NCBI GenBank assembly: GCA_900318255.1 | Contig: ONJX01000004.1 | Location: 62,001-126,000, forward strand | Direction of reading: 5' to 3' | DNA length: 64,000 bases | Origin: an uncultured Prevotellaceae bacterium | Lineage (GTDB): Bacteria > Bacteroidota > Bacteroidia > Bacteroidales > Muribaculaceae | Part shown: positions 1-9,871 of the stretch, one piece after another | Position numbering within the stretch: position 1 is the stretch's first letter | Layout: each line of letters begins with the position of its first letter | Program-made: the position numbers and the translations under genes | Notes under the pieces: model-generated | What the model was told of the DNA's origin: nothing | The model's database searches: none | Seen by the model: the letters and a program-made list of their open reading frames with translations, nothing else

Positions 1-741
1 GTCTTTCACGCCGGCGGTGCGCTTGAGCAGCGACTCAAAGAGGTCGCCGAGTGTGGAGGCAATCACTGTGGCTATGGCAAGTGCTATCCATGTTGCCACG
101 CTCAGGTTGATGGGGTTGAACACCTGTTGTAGGCAAGCGACTGAGGCGCAAGCTATGGCAGCGGCAATCACAAAAGCCGCTCCGCCAGCCACGCCTTCCC
201 ATGACTTCTTGGGGCTGATGCGCTCAAAGAGGCGGTGCTTGCCAATGGCGCATCCCACTAGGAACGCTCCCGTGTCGTTGAGCCAGATGAAGACAAACAT
301 TGCCAGCACTATGCGTGGAGAGAAGCTGCTGGCGATGATGGTCAGGGCGATGATGGGCAGTGTCACATAGGCCACTGCGCCTAACGACTGCGACACGTCG
401 GCCAGCGCATTGCGTGAGGGCATGTAGAGCTGGGTTGTGAAGCGCACCAGCAGGTAGCCGGCGGCAGGTATCACAAACATGCCAGCGAGCGAGGGCTCGT
501 TATAGTGGGCCACCACCGCCAGGAACGTGAGCACAGCCCCCGCCATGTCTATTGCCTTGATGAGTGGCGATGGCTTTTGACCATTGTGACTGAGAAGCTT
601 AGCCGCCTCGTGTATTCCTAAAATGATGAAAGTGGCAAAGAGCACCACGAAGGGCCATTTGCTGGTGTCCCATAACAAGAGTGAGGCAACAATCAGTGCC
701 ACATATATGCCTCCAAAGATGGCGCGTTTTACAATATTCAT
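1..741 (-). CDS. cdsA: Phosphatidate cytidylyltransferase CdsA (3' end cut by window edge)
   Basis: Makes CDP-diacylglycerol from phosphatidate and CTP at the inner membrane, the branch point of phospholipid synthesis. The reading frame opens at an ATG at 741 and stays open for 247 codons to the window edge. It shows a run of hydrophobic membrane segments, 'ISPKKSWEG' in the middle, and near the edge the CdsA signature S-L-L-K-R-T-A-G-V-K-D (family pattern SxxKRxxxxKD). The catalytic tail after KD is outside the window. A -7 box lies about 30 bases upstream. It is divergent from the lysine cluster. Family call is firm; the missing C-terminus is a window effect. Confidence 0.92.
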   Translation of the reverse strand, partial: MNIVKRAIFGGIYVALIVASLLLWDTSKWPFVVLFATFIILGIHEAAKLLSHNGQKPSPLIKAIDMAGAVLTFLAVVAHYNEPSLAGMFVIPAAGYLLVRFTTQLYMPSRNALADVSQSLGAVAYVTLPIIALTIIASSFSPRIVLAMFVFIWLNDTGAFLVGCAIGKHRLFERISPKKSWEGVAGGAAFVIAAAIACASVACLQQVFNPINLSVATWIALAIATVIASTLGDLFESLLKRTAGVKD

Positions 742-768
742 TTTAAAATGCTGTTTAGAAATTTTTGG

Positions 769-776
769 CAAAAATA
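769..776 (-). promoter_or_regulatory. Bacteroidales -7 box for cdsA
   Basis: On the minus strand this reads TATTTTTG, matching the Bacteroidota -7 consensus TAnnTTTG, 27 bases before the cdsA start codon. No clear TTTG -33 box was found at the usual distance. Confidence 0.5.
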
Positions 777-1002
777 CGGCATTTTTTGGAAATATGACTG
801 ATAAGAGGGTGTTTTTTTGTCCTAGCATGCGTGTCAAGCCCGTTAGCGGCAGGTGTAATAGGCGATGTGGGCTAGTTTATTTAAGGCGAGAACAGGGCGC
901 TTTTTTTCTTGCAACCCTCTGTTATTATTGTTGTTAAATGCAGGGAATTAAAATGTGGATAAAAAAAGTGGTGAAAAGGGCTGCTAATTGCGGAAAAATC
1001 AC

Positions 1003-1010
1003 TATATTTG
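1003..1010 (+). promoter_or_regulatory. -7 box ahead of the lysine fermentation cluster
   Basis: TATATTTG followed by C matches TAnnTTTG. It lies 58 bases before atoD and is the only good promoter match upstream of the cluster. A TTTG at the expected -33 position is absent, so activation by a regulator is possible. The rest of the 327-base gap from 742 to 1068 shows nothing else I recognise; in particular I see no lysine or cobalamin riboswitch. Confidence 0.5.
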
Positions 1011-1068
1011 CAGTCTAATTAGTCTATAAAACATAAACATAACAATATCTGAAACATAAACATCTATT

Positions 1069-1719
1069 ATGAACAAACAAATCACTCTTGAGCAAGCTGT
1101 CGAGAAGGTGCAAGATGGAATGACCATCATGTTCGGCGGCTTCCTCGGTGTGGGTAGTGCCACACAAATTATCGACGCCATCGTTGAGAAGGGCGTTAAG
1201 GACTTAACAATCATTGCCAACGACACCGCCTATGACGAGGTGGCTCACGGCAAGTTAGTGACTAACCATCAAGTGAAGAAGGCTATCGTGTCGCACACCG
1301 GTACCAACAAGCAGACCGCTTTGCAGAAGAATGAGGGCACACTCATCGTGGAGTATGTGCCACAGGGCACACTTGCCGAGCGCATCCGTGCGGCAGGCGC
1401 TGGCTTGGGTGGCGTGCTCACCCCCACTGGCATGGGCACCATCATGGCCGATGGCAAAGAGGTGATTACCGTTGATGGCAAGGACTACTTGCTGGAGAAA
1501 CCCCTCAAGGCCGACATCGCTTTCTTGCGTGCTAACATCGTTGACGAGTTTGGCAACATGGTGTTCTTGGGCACCACTAACAACTTCAACCCGTTGATGG
1601 CCACCGCTGCCGACTATGTGGTGGTAGAGGCCGAGAAGCTGGTGAAGGTGGGCGAGATCAAGCCTGAGTGTGTTCACGCTTCGGGAATCTATGTTGACGG
1701 AATTTATGTTGAAAAATAA
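1069..1719 (+). CDS. atoD: Butyrate-acetoacetate CoA-transferase, alpha subunit
   Basis: Alpha subunit of a 3-oxoacid CoA-transferase. In lysine fermentation the enzyme moves CoA from butyryl-CoA to acetoacetate, releasing butyrate. The 216-residue length is normal for the family. The N-terminus carries the glycine-rich 'FGGFLGVGSA' loop (about residues 22-31), and 'GVLTPTGMGT' lies near residue 115. Its partner atoA is 9 kb downstream behind the kam genes, a split arrangement that still keeps both in one cluster. First gene of the run, 20 bases before kal. Confidence 0.9.
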   Translation: MNKQITLEQAVEKVQDGMTIMFGGFLGVGSATQIIDAIVEKGVKDLTIIANDTAYDEVAHGKLVTNHQVKKAIVSHTGTNKQTALQKNEGTLIVEYVPQGTLAERIRAAGAGLGGVLTPTGMGTIMADGKEVITVDGKDYLLEKPLKADIAFLRANIVDEFGNMVFLGTTNNFNPLMATAADYVVVEAEKLVKVGEIKPECVHASGIYVDGIYVEK

Positions 1720-1739
1720 ACTTATTACAAGCCTAAGAA

Positions 1740-2126
1740 ATGGAATACAGAACAAAAATCAGACTGCGCATGAGCGCAAAAGATGCCCACTATGGCGGCA
1801 ACTTGGTTGATGGAGCTCACATGGTGCACCTCTTTGGTGACGTGGCTACCGAACTCTTGATAATGCGTGATGGCGATGAGGGGCTGTTCCGCGCCTACGA
1901 CAGCATCGACTTCCTGGCACCAGTGTATGCTGGCGACTTCATCGAGGCCGAAGGCTGGATCGACAAGGAAGGCAACACCTCGCGTCACATGCAGTTTGAG
2001 GCTCGCAAGGTGGCTGTGTCTCGCCCCGACATCTCGGCCTCGGCAGCCGATGAGCTCGACGAGCCCATCGTGGTGTGCCGCGCCAGTGGCACTTGCGTCA
2101 CCCCCAAAGATTGCCAGCGCAAGTAG
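1740..2126 (+). CDS. kal: 3-aminobutyryl-CoA ammonia-lyase
   Basis: Removes ammonia from L-3-aminobutyryl-CoA to give crotonyl-CoA, the deamination step of lysine fermentation. At 128 residues it has the size of known Kal proteins, and the sequence (start '[20 protein letters not shown]', '[13 protein letters not shown]', '[16 protein letters not shown]') looks like this small hot-dog-type family. It sits between atoD and kce, as expected for the pathway. The call rests on family resemblance plus context. Confidence 0.88.
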   Translation: MEYRTKIRLRMSAKDAHYGGNLVDGAHMVHLFGDVATELLIMRDGDEGLFRAYDSIDFLAPVYAGDFIEAEGWIDKEGNTSRHMQFEARKVAVSRPDISASAADELDEPIVVCRASGTCVTPKDCQRK

Positions 2127-2209
2127 CGCAATGCTTTTGTCGTGTTGAGTAGTGCAAGCGTCAGCTTGTTCTAAATAAAGTAAAAACTAAAAATAATAAC
2201 AAAATATCA

Positions 2210-3043
2210 ATGGATAAACTGATAATTACCGCCGCAATATGCGGTGCCGAGGTTACTAAGGAGCAGAACCCTAATGTGCCCTATACCGTTGAGGAGATAG
2301 TACGCGAGGCCAAGAGCGCTGTTGACGCTGGTGCCGCTATCGTTCACCTGCATGTGCGCTGGGACGACGGCACTCCCACTCAGGACCGTGCCCGCTTCCA
2401 GGAGTGCGAGGAAGCAATCCTCAAAGTGTGCCCCGATGTGATATTGATACCATCTACCGGTGGCGCCGTGGGCATGAGTCCCGACGAGCGTCTGCAATCG
2501 ACCGACACCACTCCACTTCCCGAGATGGCAACCCTCGACTGCGGCACCTGCAACTTTGGCGACGAGATTTTTGACAACACCATGCCCACAATGCGTGCCT
2601 TTGGCAAGCGCATGATGGAGCGTGGCATCAAGCCCGAGTATGAGTGCTTTGAGATGGGGCATCTCGACACCATCCTCAAGATGGCCCGCAAGGGCGAGGC
2701 TCCTGGAGCCCCCATGCAGTTCAACTTCGTGCTGGGCGTGCCAGGCTGCACTCCCGCCACTGTGGCTAACCTGTGCTGGCTCGTGAACGGCATACCCGCC
2801 GGCAGCACCTGGACCGTTACCGGTGTGGGTCGTCACGCCTTCCCAATGGCTGCCGCTGCCATCGCTATGGGCGGCAACGTGCGCGTGGGCTTTGAGGACA
2901 ACCTCTACCTTGAGAAAGGTGTCCTTGCCAAGAGCAATGGCGAGCTAGTGGAGAAGGTGGTGCGCATTGCCAAGGAGCTTGGCCGTCCCATCGCCACCAG
3001 CGACGAGGCCCGCGAAATCTTGGGCCTGCCCCCTCGCAAGTAA
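2210..3043 (+). CDS. kce: 3-keto-5-aminohexanoate cleavage enzyme
   Basis: Converts 3-keto-5-aminohexanoate and acetyl-CoA into 3-aminobutyryl-CoA and acetoacetate. It is a metal-dependent TIM-barrel enzyme of the BKACE (DUF849) family; 277 residues is the usual length. The zinc-binding His pair is visible as His46-Leu-His48 in 'IVHLHVRWDDG', and the conserved acidic site 'VRVGFEDNLYL' near residue 227 is present. Its product feeds Kal (upstream gene) and its acetoacetate feeds AtoDA. Confidence 0.93.
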   Translation: MDKLIITAAICGAEVTKEQNPNVPYTVEEIVREAKSAVDAGAAIVHLHVRWDDGTPTQDRARFQECEEAILKVCPDVILIPSTGGAVGMSPDERLQSTDTTPLPEMATLDCGTCNFGDEIFDNTMPTMRAFGKRMMERGIKPEYECFEMGHLDTILKMARKGEAPGAPMQFNFVLGVPGCTPATVANLCWLVNGIPAGSTWTVTGVGRHAFPMAAAAIAMGGNVRVGFEDNLYLEKGVLAKSNGELVEKVVRIAKELGRPIATSDEAREILGLPPRK

Positions 3044-3147
3044 TGCTCAATGCAGAAATCACAATGCACTATTGTGGATAACAGTCTCAATATTATTGCA
3101 AGCAAATAAAAAGAATATTAACATTTTAATAAAAAACTAGAGAAACA

Positions 3148-4221
3148 ATGCAAAAACATGGAAATAGATTCGGTACCCACCGAGTAATTGAACCAGTAGG
3201 CGTGCTGCCACAACCAGCCAACAAGCTCGACAACAACATGGATGAGATCTACGACAACGAGATCTTGATTGACGTTCAAACACTGAACATCGACAGTGCT
3301 TCGTTCACCGACATCCACAACTATGCCAAGAGCCAGGCCAAGAACCCTGATGATGAGGCCGAGGTGATGGAGGAGATCAAGAAGGAGATGTTCCTCAACG
3401 TTGAGCTCCAGGGCAAGCATCGCAACCGCCGCACTGGCTCGGGTGGCATGCTCCTGGGCACTGTGGAGAAGATAGGTGACGCCCTGAAGGGTAAAATCGA
3501 CCTGAAAGAGGGCGACCGCATCGCCACTCTCGTGTCGCTATCGCTCACCCCACTGCGCATCGACGAGATTCTCAACATCAAGGCCGACGTTGACCAGGTT
3601 GACATCAAGGGCAAGGCTATCCTCTTTGAGAGCGGTATCTATGCCAAAATTCCCGATGACATGCCCGAGAAGCTCGCCCTGAGCGCACTCGACGTGGCTG
3701 GTGCTCCAGCTCAAACCGCCAAGTTGTGCCAGTATGGCCAGAACGTAGTGGTGCTTGGTGCTGGTGGCAAGAGCGGTATGCTGTGCTGCTACGAGGCCAA
3801 GAAGCGCGTGGGTGTTACCGGCAAGGTGATAGGTCTTGCCAACAGCCCCAAATCTACCCAGCGCATCAAGGACCTGGGCTTCTGCGACGTGGTAGAGAGC
3901 GTTGCCGGCATGACTCCCGTACAGGTTTACGAGCTCGTGAACAAGCTCACCGACGGCAAGATGGCCGACGTGACCATCAACTGCGTGAACGTTCCCGACT
4001 GCGAGATGACAGCAGTGCTGTGTACCCGCGACGACGGAGTGGTATATTTCTTCTCGATGGCCACCAGCTTCACCAAGGCTGCTCTTGGTGCTGAGGGCAT
4101 AGGTGCCGACACCAACATGATTATTGGTAACGGCTACACCAAGGGCCACGCCGAGTTCACTCTGCAAGAGCTGCGTGAGTGCCCCGAGCTGCGCAAGATT
4201 TTTGAGGAACTTTACGCTTAA
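3148..4221 (+). CDS. kdd: L-erythro-3,5-diaminohexanoate dehydrogenase
   Basis: Oxidative deamination of 3,5-diaminohexanoate to 3-keto-5-aminohexanoate with NAD(P)+. The protein has 357 residues. The N-terminal part ('GNRFGTHRVIEPVGVLPQ') is typical of Kdd; a Rossmann nucleotide-binding loop 'VVVLGAGGKSGMLCC' lies near residues 199-213. It follows kce by about 100 bases and precedes kamA by 30-55 bases. Family and context agree. Confidence 0.93.
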   Translation: MQKHGNRFGTHRVIEPVGVLPQPANKLDNNMDEIYDNEILIDVQTLNIDSASFTDIHNYAKSQAKNPDDEAEVMEEIKKEMFLNVELQGKHRNRRTGSGGMLLGTVEKIGDALKGKIDLKEGDRIATLVSLSLTPLRIDEILNIKADVDQVDIKGKAILFESGIYAKIPDDMPEKLALSALDVAGAPAQTAKLCQYGQNVVVLGAGGKSGMLCCYEAKKRVGVTGKVIGLANSPKSTQRIKDLGFCDVVESVAGMTPVQVYELVNKLTDGKMADVTINCVNVPDCEMTAVLCTRDDGVVYFFSMATSFTKAALGAEGIGADTNMIIGNGYTKGHAEFTLQELRECPELRKIFEELYA

Positions 4222-4277
4222 TTAGTCATAATGTAATAGAGGCGTGCCTCATGTGCGCCTCTATTGCTAAAAAACAC

Positions 4278-5570
<1,293 letters not shown>

Positions 5571-5590
5571 TAATTAGTGTTCCGTTCAGC

Positions 5591-5622
5591 GATGGTGATG
5601 GTCTCTTGGTGCCATCACCATC
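5591..5622 (+). promoter_or_regulatory. Perfect hairpin between kamA and kamB
   Basis: GATGGTGATGG (5591-5601) and its exact complement CCATCACCATC (5612-5622) enclose a 10-base loop, beginning 20 bases after the kamA stop and ending 9 bases before the kamB ATG. No T-run follows, so it is unlikely to be a full terminator; a role in mRNA processing or in setting KamB level is inference. Confidence 0.55.
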
Positions 5623-5631
5623 CTGTAGCGG

Positions 5632-6651
5632 ATGATAGTGCTAGCGTTGACTTTCATCGATGACATATTGAACTATAACAGCCTCTCGATAGTGGGACTG
5701 CAAAAGAACACTGGCAAGACCGAGTGCTTGAAATATGTGCTTGCGCGACTGCCGTTGGAGAAAAAGCGGGTGGCGGTGACTTCGATAGGCATCGATGGGG
5801 AGACCACCGACCAGGTGACTCGCACGCAGAAACCCGAGATTGTGCTACGCGAGGGCATGTACTTTGGCACTAGCGAGGCGCACTACCGCCAGCGGCGACT
5901 TGTCTCGGAGCTCATCGACGTGAGCGACGAGAGCACCAGCTTGGGGCGTGTGGTGACTGCCAGGGCGTTGACCCAGGGCAAGATATTGCTCTCGGGTCCA
6001 TCGTCAACCCTTGGGTTGCAGCGATGGATGCGCGACATGCGTCGCCACGAGATAGACCTGGCCATTGTAGATGGCGCTTTGTCGAGGTTGAGCCTGGCGT
6101 CACCGGCGGTTAGCCAGTCGATGATACTTGCCACTGGTGCTGCCTACTCGATTAACATGACTCAGCTGGTGCAGCGCACCGCCTTTATGGTAGAGCTCAT
6201 TAACCTGGAAGTGACCAGCGAGAGCAACATAGCACTGCTCACCCCACTAGAGAGTGGCATGTGGTGGATTGACACCTGCGGACTGCTGCACGAGATGCCC
6301 ATGGCAACGTCGCTCTCACAGCAGGTGGAGTTTCAAGGCATGGACAGCTGTAGCACCCTCTATGTGGCAGGAGCATTGGTCGATACCTTCCTTGAGAAGG
6401 TGCGCAAGAACAAGAGCCTCAAGCATGTGGAGCTCGTGGTGCGCGACTTTACCAAGATTTTTGTCACGCCACAGCAGTTGAGGTTGTTTGTGAAAATGGG
6501 CGGTACCATCAGAGTGTTGCAAAAGAGCAAACTCATTGCCGTCACCGTCAACCCCACATCGCCCAGTGGATATGTGCTCGACTCTGATGCACTCTGCGAC
6601 CGCCTCTCACAGGCGATAAACCTGCCTGTATATGATTTGTTGAAGAATTGA
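5632..6651 (+). CDS. kamB: KamB, P-loop subunit of the lysine 5,6-aminomutase reactivation system
   Basis: 339 residues with a Walker A loop 'VGLQKNTGKTE' at residues 21-31. Proteins of this type sit between kamA and kamC in lysine fermenters; from memory, KamB and KamC together reactivate the B12-dependent mutase KamDE by ATP-driven exchange of damaged cofactor. The rest of the sequence has no motif I recognise. The start at 5632 is chosen because the P-loop then lies near the N-terminus as in relatives. The stop is followed directly by an 8-base repeat array. Confidence 0.78.
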   Translation: MIVLALTFIDDILNYNSLSIVGLQKNTGKTECLKYVLARLPLEKKRVAVTSIGIDGETTDQVTRTQKPEIVLREGMYFGTSEAHYRQRRLVSELIDVSDESTSLGRVVTARALTQGKILLSGPSSTLGLQRWMRDMRRHEIDLAIVDGALSRLSLASPAVSQSMILATGAAYSINMTQLVQRTAFMVELINLEVTSESNIALLTPLESGMWWIDTCGLLHEMPMATSLSQQVEFQGMDSCSTLYVAGALVDTFLEKVRKNKSLKHVELVVRDFTKIFVTPQQLRLFVKMGGTIRVLQKSKLIAVTVNPTSPSGYVLDSDALCDRLSQAINLPVYDLLKN

Positions 6652-6878
6652 GAGGACGAGAGGACGAGAGGACGAGAAAACAAGAGGACAAGAAAACAAG
6701 AGAACAAGAGGACGAGAGGACAAGAGGACAAGAGGACGAGAGGACAAGAGGACAAGAGGACGAGAGGACAAGAGGACAAGAGGACAAGAAAACAAGAAAA
6801 CAAGAAAACAAGAGAACAAGAAAACAAGAGAACAAGAGAACAAGAAAACAAGAGAACAAGAGAACAAGAGAACAAGAG
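6652..6878 (+). repeat. Array of 8-base units between kamB and kamC
   Basis: About 28 head-to-tail copies of a degenerate 8-mer (AGGACGAG, AGGACAAG, AGAACAAG, AAAACAAG; consensus ARRACRAG) fill the space from the kamB stop to just before kamC. Variation is restricted to A/G exchanges at three positions. The frame through it is open and joins kamC, but it would encode only Arg/Lys/Glu/Gln/Asp/Thr repeats, so I treat it as noncoding. The same unit family, in the other orientation, lies at 41456-41578. Confidence 0.9.
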
Positions 6879-6929
6879 ATGAAGGAGGCAAGTTATAGGC
6901 TGTTGAATCATCGGCTTGTTAACAATAAA

Positions 6930-8273
6930 ATGAAACTTAAAAACGTCATAGAATCACCTTGCGGACTACGGTTTATGCTCGATGGGCTAGACCTGCAGTC
7001 GGGGTTTGCGCGCCGCTGGTTGCTCGATACCGAGATGATGACCAGCGAGCAGGAAATCGCTGAGTCCTATGGCGTGTTGCAGCATTTCGTGGATTTTGTG
7101 CGCTCTATCGAGCCTTCATTCCTCAATACCCTGCTTTTCAGGCTTCAAGGAGTGAAGGATATAGGCACAACCATCAAGAATCTGCGGCAGTCGTCAACTC
7201 TTGACGACATCGAGCTCTTTGAGGTGAAGCACCTTGCCATCCTCTCTACCGAGGTGGTGAAGCTGCTCAAGGAGCACAATCTCGACGCTGCGGTAGAAAT
7301 ACCGCCGCTCGATGATGTGATTGACATCCTCGACCCCGATGGGATGAAGATTGCCACATTTTATATATATGACAGCTATTGCGAGCAGCTCAAGGACCTG
7401 CGTGTGCTCATGCGCAAGAACCCCGAGCGGCAAGAGGAGTTGCTGGTAGAGGCCGCCGAGATTGAGGAGGGTGTGAGACAAGACCTCACGCGCCAGCTTC
7501 ATTCTCACGTCGATGACATAGAGCGTGCCCTCGTGGCACTGGCAAGGGTTGATGTTGGCGTTGCTAAGGCGCGTCAGGTAGTAGAGCAGGGCTTGTGTTT
7601 CCCCGCTATATCCCGTGATGGCTCAAGTCGCTACCAGGCGATGTTCCATCCACAGGTAAAAGATGCTCTAGGGCGTGCCGGCAAGCACTTCCAGCCAGTA
7701 GATATAGGCTTTGCCTATCGTCCAACCCTTATCACTGGTGCTAACATGGGTGGTAAGACTGTGGTGCTGAAGACCCTCACGCTGTGCCAGTATCTGTTTC
7801 AGTTTGGCTTTGGCATTCCCGCAAGCGAAGCTTGCATAGCTATAAAAGATGATATAATGTTCTGCATTGGCGACGAGCAGTCGATAGAGAAAGGGCTGTC
7901 ATCGTTTGCCGCCGAGATGAAGAACATTGATGCCGTTATCAAGGCATCACGCGAAGATAGAAGACTATTGGCGTTGATCGACGAGCCAGCTCGCACCACC
8001 AACCCCACCGAGGGTACTGCACTGGTGCAGGCATTGCTCAAGGTGCTGGGCACCAGGCCTATGAGCCTCGTCATGACCACGCATTATGATATAGAGCCAG
8101 GCACTGCCCATTGCCTGCGGGTGAAGGGCTTTGACAATGGCTTGATGAACTACTCGCTAGTTGAGGTGGAAGATGGCGAGGTGCCCCACGAGGCACTCAA
8201 CATCGCTCAAAGTCTGGGCATCGACCCCGAGTGGATAGACCTGGCGAGGCAAGAATTAGAAAAAACAGAATAA
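6930..8273 (+). CDS. kamC: KamC, MutS-like ATPase of the lysine 5,6-aminomutase reactivation system
   Basis: 447 residues from the ATG at 6930. The C-terminal half is a MutS-type ABC ATPase: Walker A 'TGANMGGKT' near residue 268, 'GDEQSIEKGLSSFAAEM' (ABC signature region), and Walker B 'LALIDEPARTTNP' near 350, followed by 'TTHYD'. The N-terminal DNA-recognition domains of true MutS are absent. Position between kamB and kamD identifies it as KamC. An open frame runs back to a TTG at 6648 through the repeat array and another ATG occurs at 6879; I prefer 6930, where the conserved sequence begins after an A-rich leader. Confidence 0.82.
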   Translation: MKLKNVIESPCGLRFMLDGLDLQSGFARRWLLDTEMMTSEQEIAESYGVLQHFVDFVRSIEPSFLNTLLFRLQGVKDIGTTIKNLRQSSTLDDIELFEVKHLAILSTEVVKLLKEHNLDAAVEIPPLDDVIDILDPDGMKIATFYIYDSYCEQLKDLRVLMRKNPERQEELLVEAAEIEEGVRQDLTRQLHSHVDDIERALVALARVDVGVAKARQVVEQGLCFPAISRDGSSRYQAMFHPQVKDALGRAGKHFQPVDIGFAYRPTLITGANMGGKTVVLKTLTLCQYLFQFGFGIPASEACIAIKDDIMFCIGDEQSIEKGLSSFAAEMKNIDAVIKASREDRRLLALIDEPARTTNPTEGTALVQALLKVLGTRPMSLVMTTHYDIEPGTAHCLRVKGFDNGLMNYSLVEVEDGEVPHEALNIAQSLGIDPEWIDLARQELEKTE

Positions 8274-8294
8274 CTACTATATAAATAATGTAAT

Positions 8295-9851
8295 ATGCAA
8301 AAGAGTAAATTAGGTTTAGATTTCGAAAAGGTGGAATATGCCAGAGGTTTGGCTAAAGGCATTGCGCAAGATGTGCAGACCTTTGTGGAGCAATACACTA
8401 CCGTGGCTGTGGAGCGCACCCTGTGCCGCTTGATGGGCATTGATGGTGTTGACGACAACGATGTGCCACTACCCAATGTGGTGGTCGAGGCTCTCAAAGA
8501 CAAGGGGGTGCTCAATGAGGGCGCCTTGTTCTTCATTGCCAATGCCATGATACAGACTGGCTTGAGCCCACAGCAGATTGCCGAGAAAGTGGCTACTGAC
8601 GAGCTTGATATCACTAAAGTGGTGACTACCGACCCCAAGGCCATTGCCGATGTGCTGCAGCCTGTGATTGATGAGAGCATGGCGCGCATCCGCGCCCGCC
8701 GTGCCCGCCGTGAGCATTATCTTGACACCATTGGCGAGGGTCCCAAGCCCTATCTGTATATCATCGTTGCCACTGGTAATATCTATGAGGATGTGGTGCA
8801 GGCACAGGCTGGAGCCCGTCAAGGCGCCGACGTGATTGCTGTGATTCGCACCACTGGTCAGAGCTTGCTCGACTATGTGCCTTACGGTGCTACCACCGAG
8901 GGCTTTGGTGGTACCTTCGCTACCCAGGAGAACTTCCGCATCATGCGCAAGGCTCTCGACGAGGTGGGGGAGGAGCAGGGCCGTTACATTCGCCTGTGTA
9001 ACTACTGCTCGGGGTTGTGCATGCCCGAGATTGCCATCATGGGAGCCTTCGAGGGTCTGGATGTGATGCTCAACGACGCACTCTATGGCATCCTCTTCCG
9101 TGACATCAACATGCAGCGCACGCTCATCGACCAGTACATGAGCCGCATCATCAACGGCTTTGCCGGCGTGATTATCAACACTGGCGAGGATAACTACCTC
9201 ACCACTGCCGATGCTGTAGAGGCCGCTCACACCGTGCTTGCCAGCGACCTTATCAACGAGCAGCTGGCTCTGATGGCTGGTCTGCCAGAGGAGCAGATGG
9301 GTCTGGGCCACGCCTTTGAGATGGATCCCATGCTCGAGAACGGTTTTCTGCTTGAGCTTGCCCAGGCACAGATGACCCGCGAAATCTTCCCTAAGGCAAC
9401 GCTCAAATATATGCCTCCCACTAAGTTCATGACAGGAAACATCTTCCGTGGTCACATCCAGGACGCCCTGTTTAACATGATAGGCATCTGGACCCACCAG
9501 GGCATCCAGCTGCTGGGAATGCCCACCGAGGCCATCCACACTCCATTCATGAGCGACCGTTACCTCTCGATTGAGAATGCTAAGTACATCTTCAACAACA
9601 TGCGCAGCATAGGCGACGAGATGGAGTTTAAGGAGGGCGGCATCTGCCGCAACCGTGCGAAAGAAGTGCTGGGCAACACCATCAAGCTGCTCGAGGACAT
9701 CACCAAAGAGGGCTTGTTTACCGCACTGGAGAAAGGTATCTTTGGCGACGTGAAGCGTCCCAAGAATGGAGGCAAGGGCCTCTCGGGCGTGACTATGAAG
9801 GGCGCCAACTACCTGAATCCGTTTATTGAGTTAATGAAAGGCAAACGTTAA
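8295..9851 (+). CDS. kamD: Lysine 5,6-aminomutase, alpha subunit
   Basis: Large subunit of the adenosylcobalamin- and PLP-dependent mutase that moves the terminal amino group of beta-lysine to C5. The 518-residue length and the whole sequence ('KLGLDFEKVEYARGLAKGIA' at the start, 'YLYIIVATGNIYEDVVQA', 'IRLCNYCSGLCMPEIA', 'QLLGMPTEAIHTPF') fit KamD. It is 22 bases after kamC and 20 before kamE. The catalytic TIM barrel is in this subunit, while the cobalamin ligand and PLP lysine are in KamE. Confidence 0.95.
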   Translation: MQKSKLGLDFEKVEYARGLAKGIAQDVQTFVEQYTTVAVERTLCRLMGIDGVDDNDVPLPNVVVEALKDKGVLNEGALFFIANAMIQTGLSPQQIAEKVATDELDITKVVTTDPKAIADVLQPVIDESMARIRARRARREHYLDTIGEGPKPYLYIIVATGNIYEDVVQAQAGARQGADVIAVIRTTGQSLLDYVPYGATTEGFGGTFATQENFRIMRKALDEVGEEQGRYIRLCNYCSGLCMPEIAIMGAFEGLDVMLNDALYGILFRDINMQRTLIDQYMSRIINGFAGVIINTGEDNYLTTADAVEAAHTVLASDLINEQLALMAGLPEEQMGLGHAFEMDPMLENGFLLELAQAQMTREIFPKATLKYMPPTKFMTGNIFRGHIQDALFNMIGIWTHQGIQLLGMPTEAIHTPFMSDRYLSIENAKYIFNNMRSIGDEMEFKEGGICRNRAKEVLGNTIKLLEDITKEGLFTALEKGIFGDVKRPKNGGKGLSGVTMKGANYLNPFIELMKGKR

Positions 9852-9871
9852 AAAAATAGGAGACACAAGAT

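Noticed and set aside
742..1068. Lysine or cobalamin riboswitch ahead of the cluster
   Set aside because: No conserved box or multi-helix fold recognisable; only a -7 box could be supported.
6648..6929. N-terminal extension of KamC through the 8-base repeat
   Set aside because: It would start at TTG and encode only low-complexity charged repeats; the conserved protein begins at the ATG at 6930, and the same repeat elsewhere lies in the opposite orientation.
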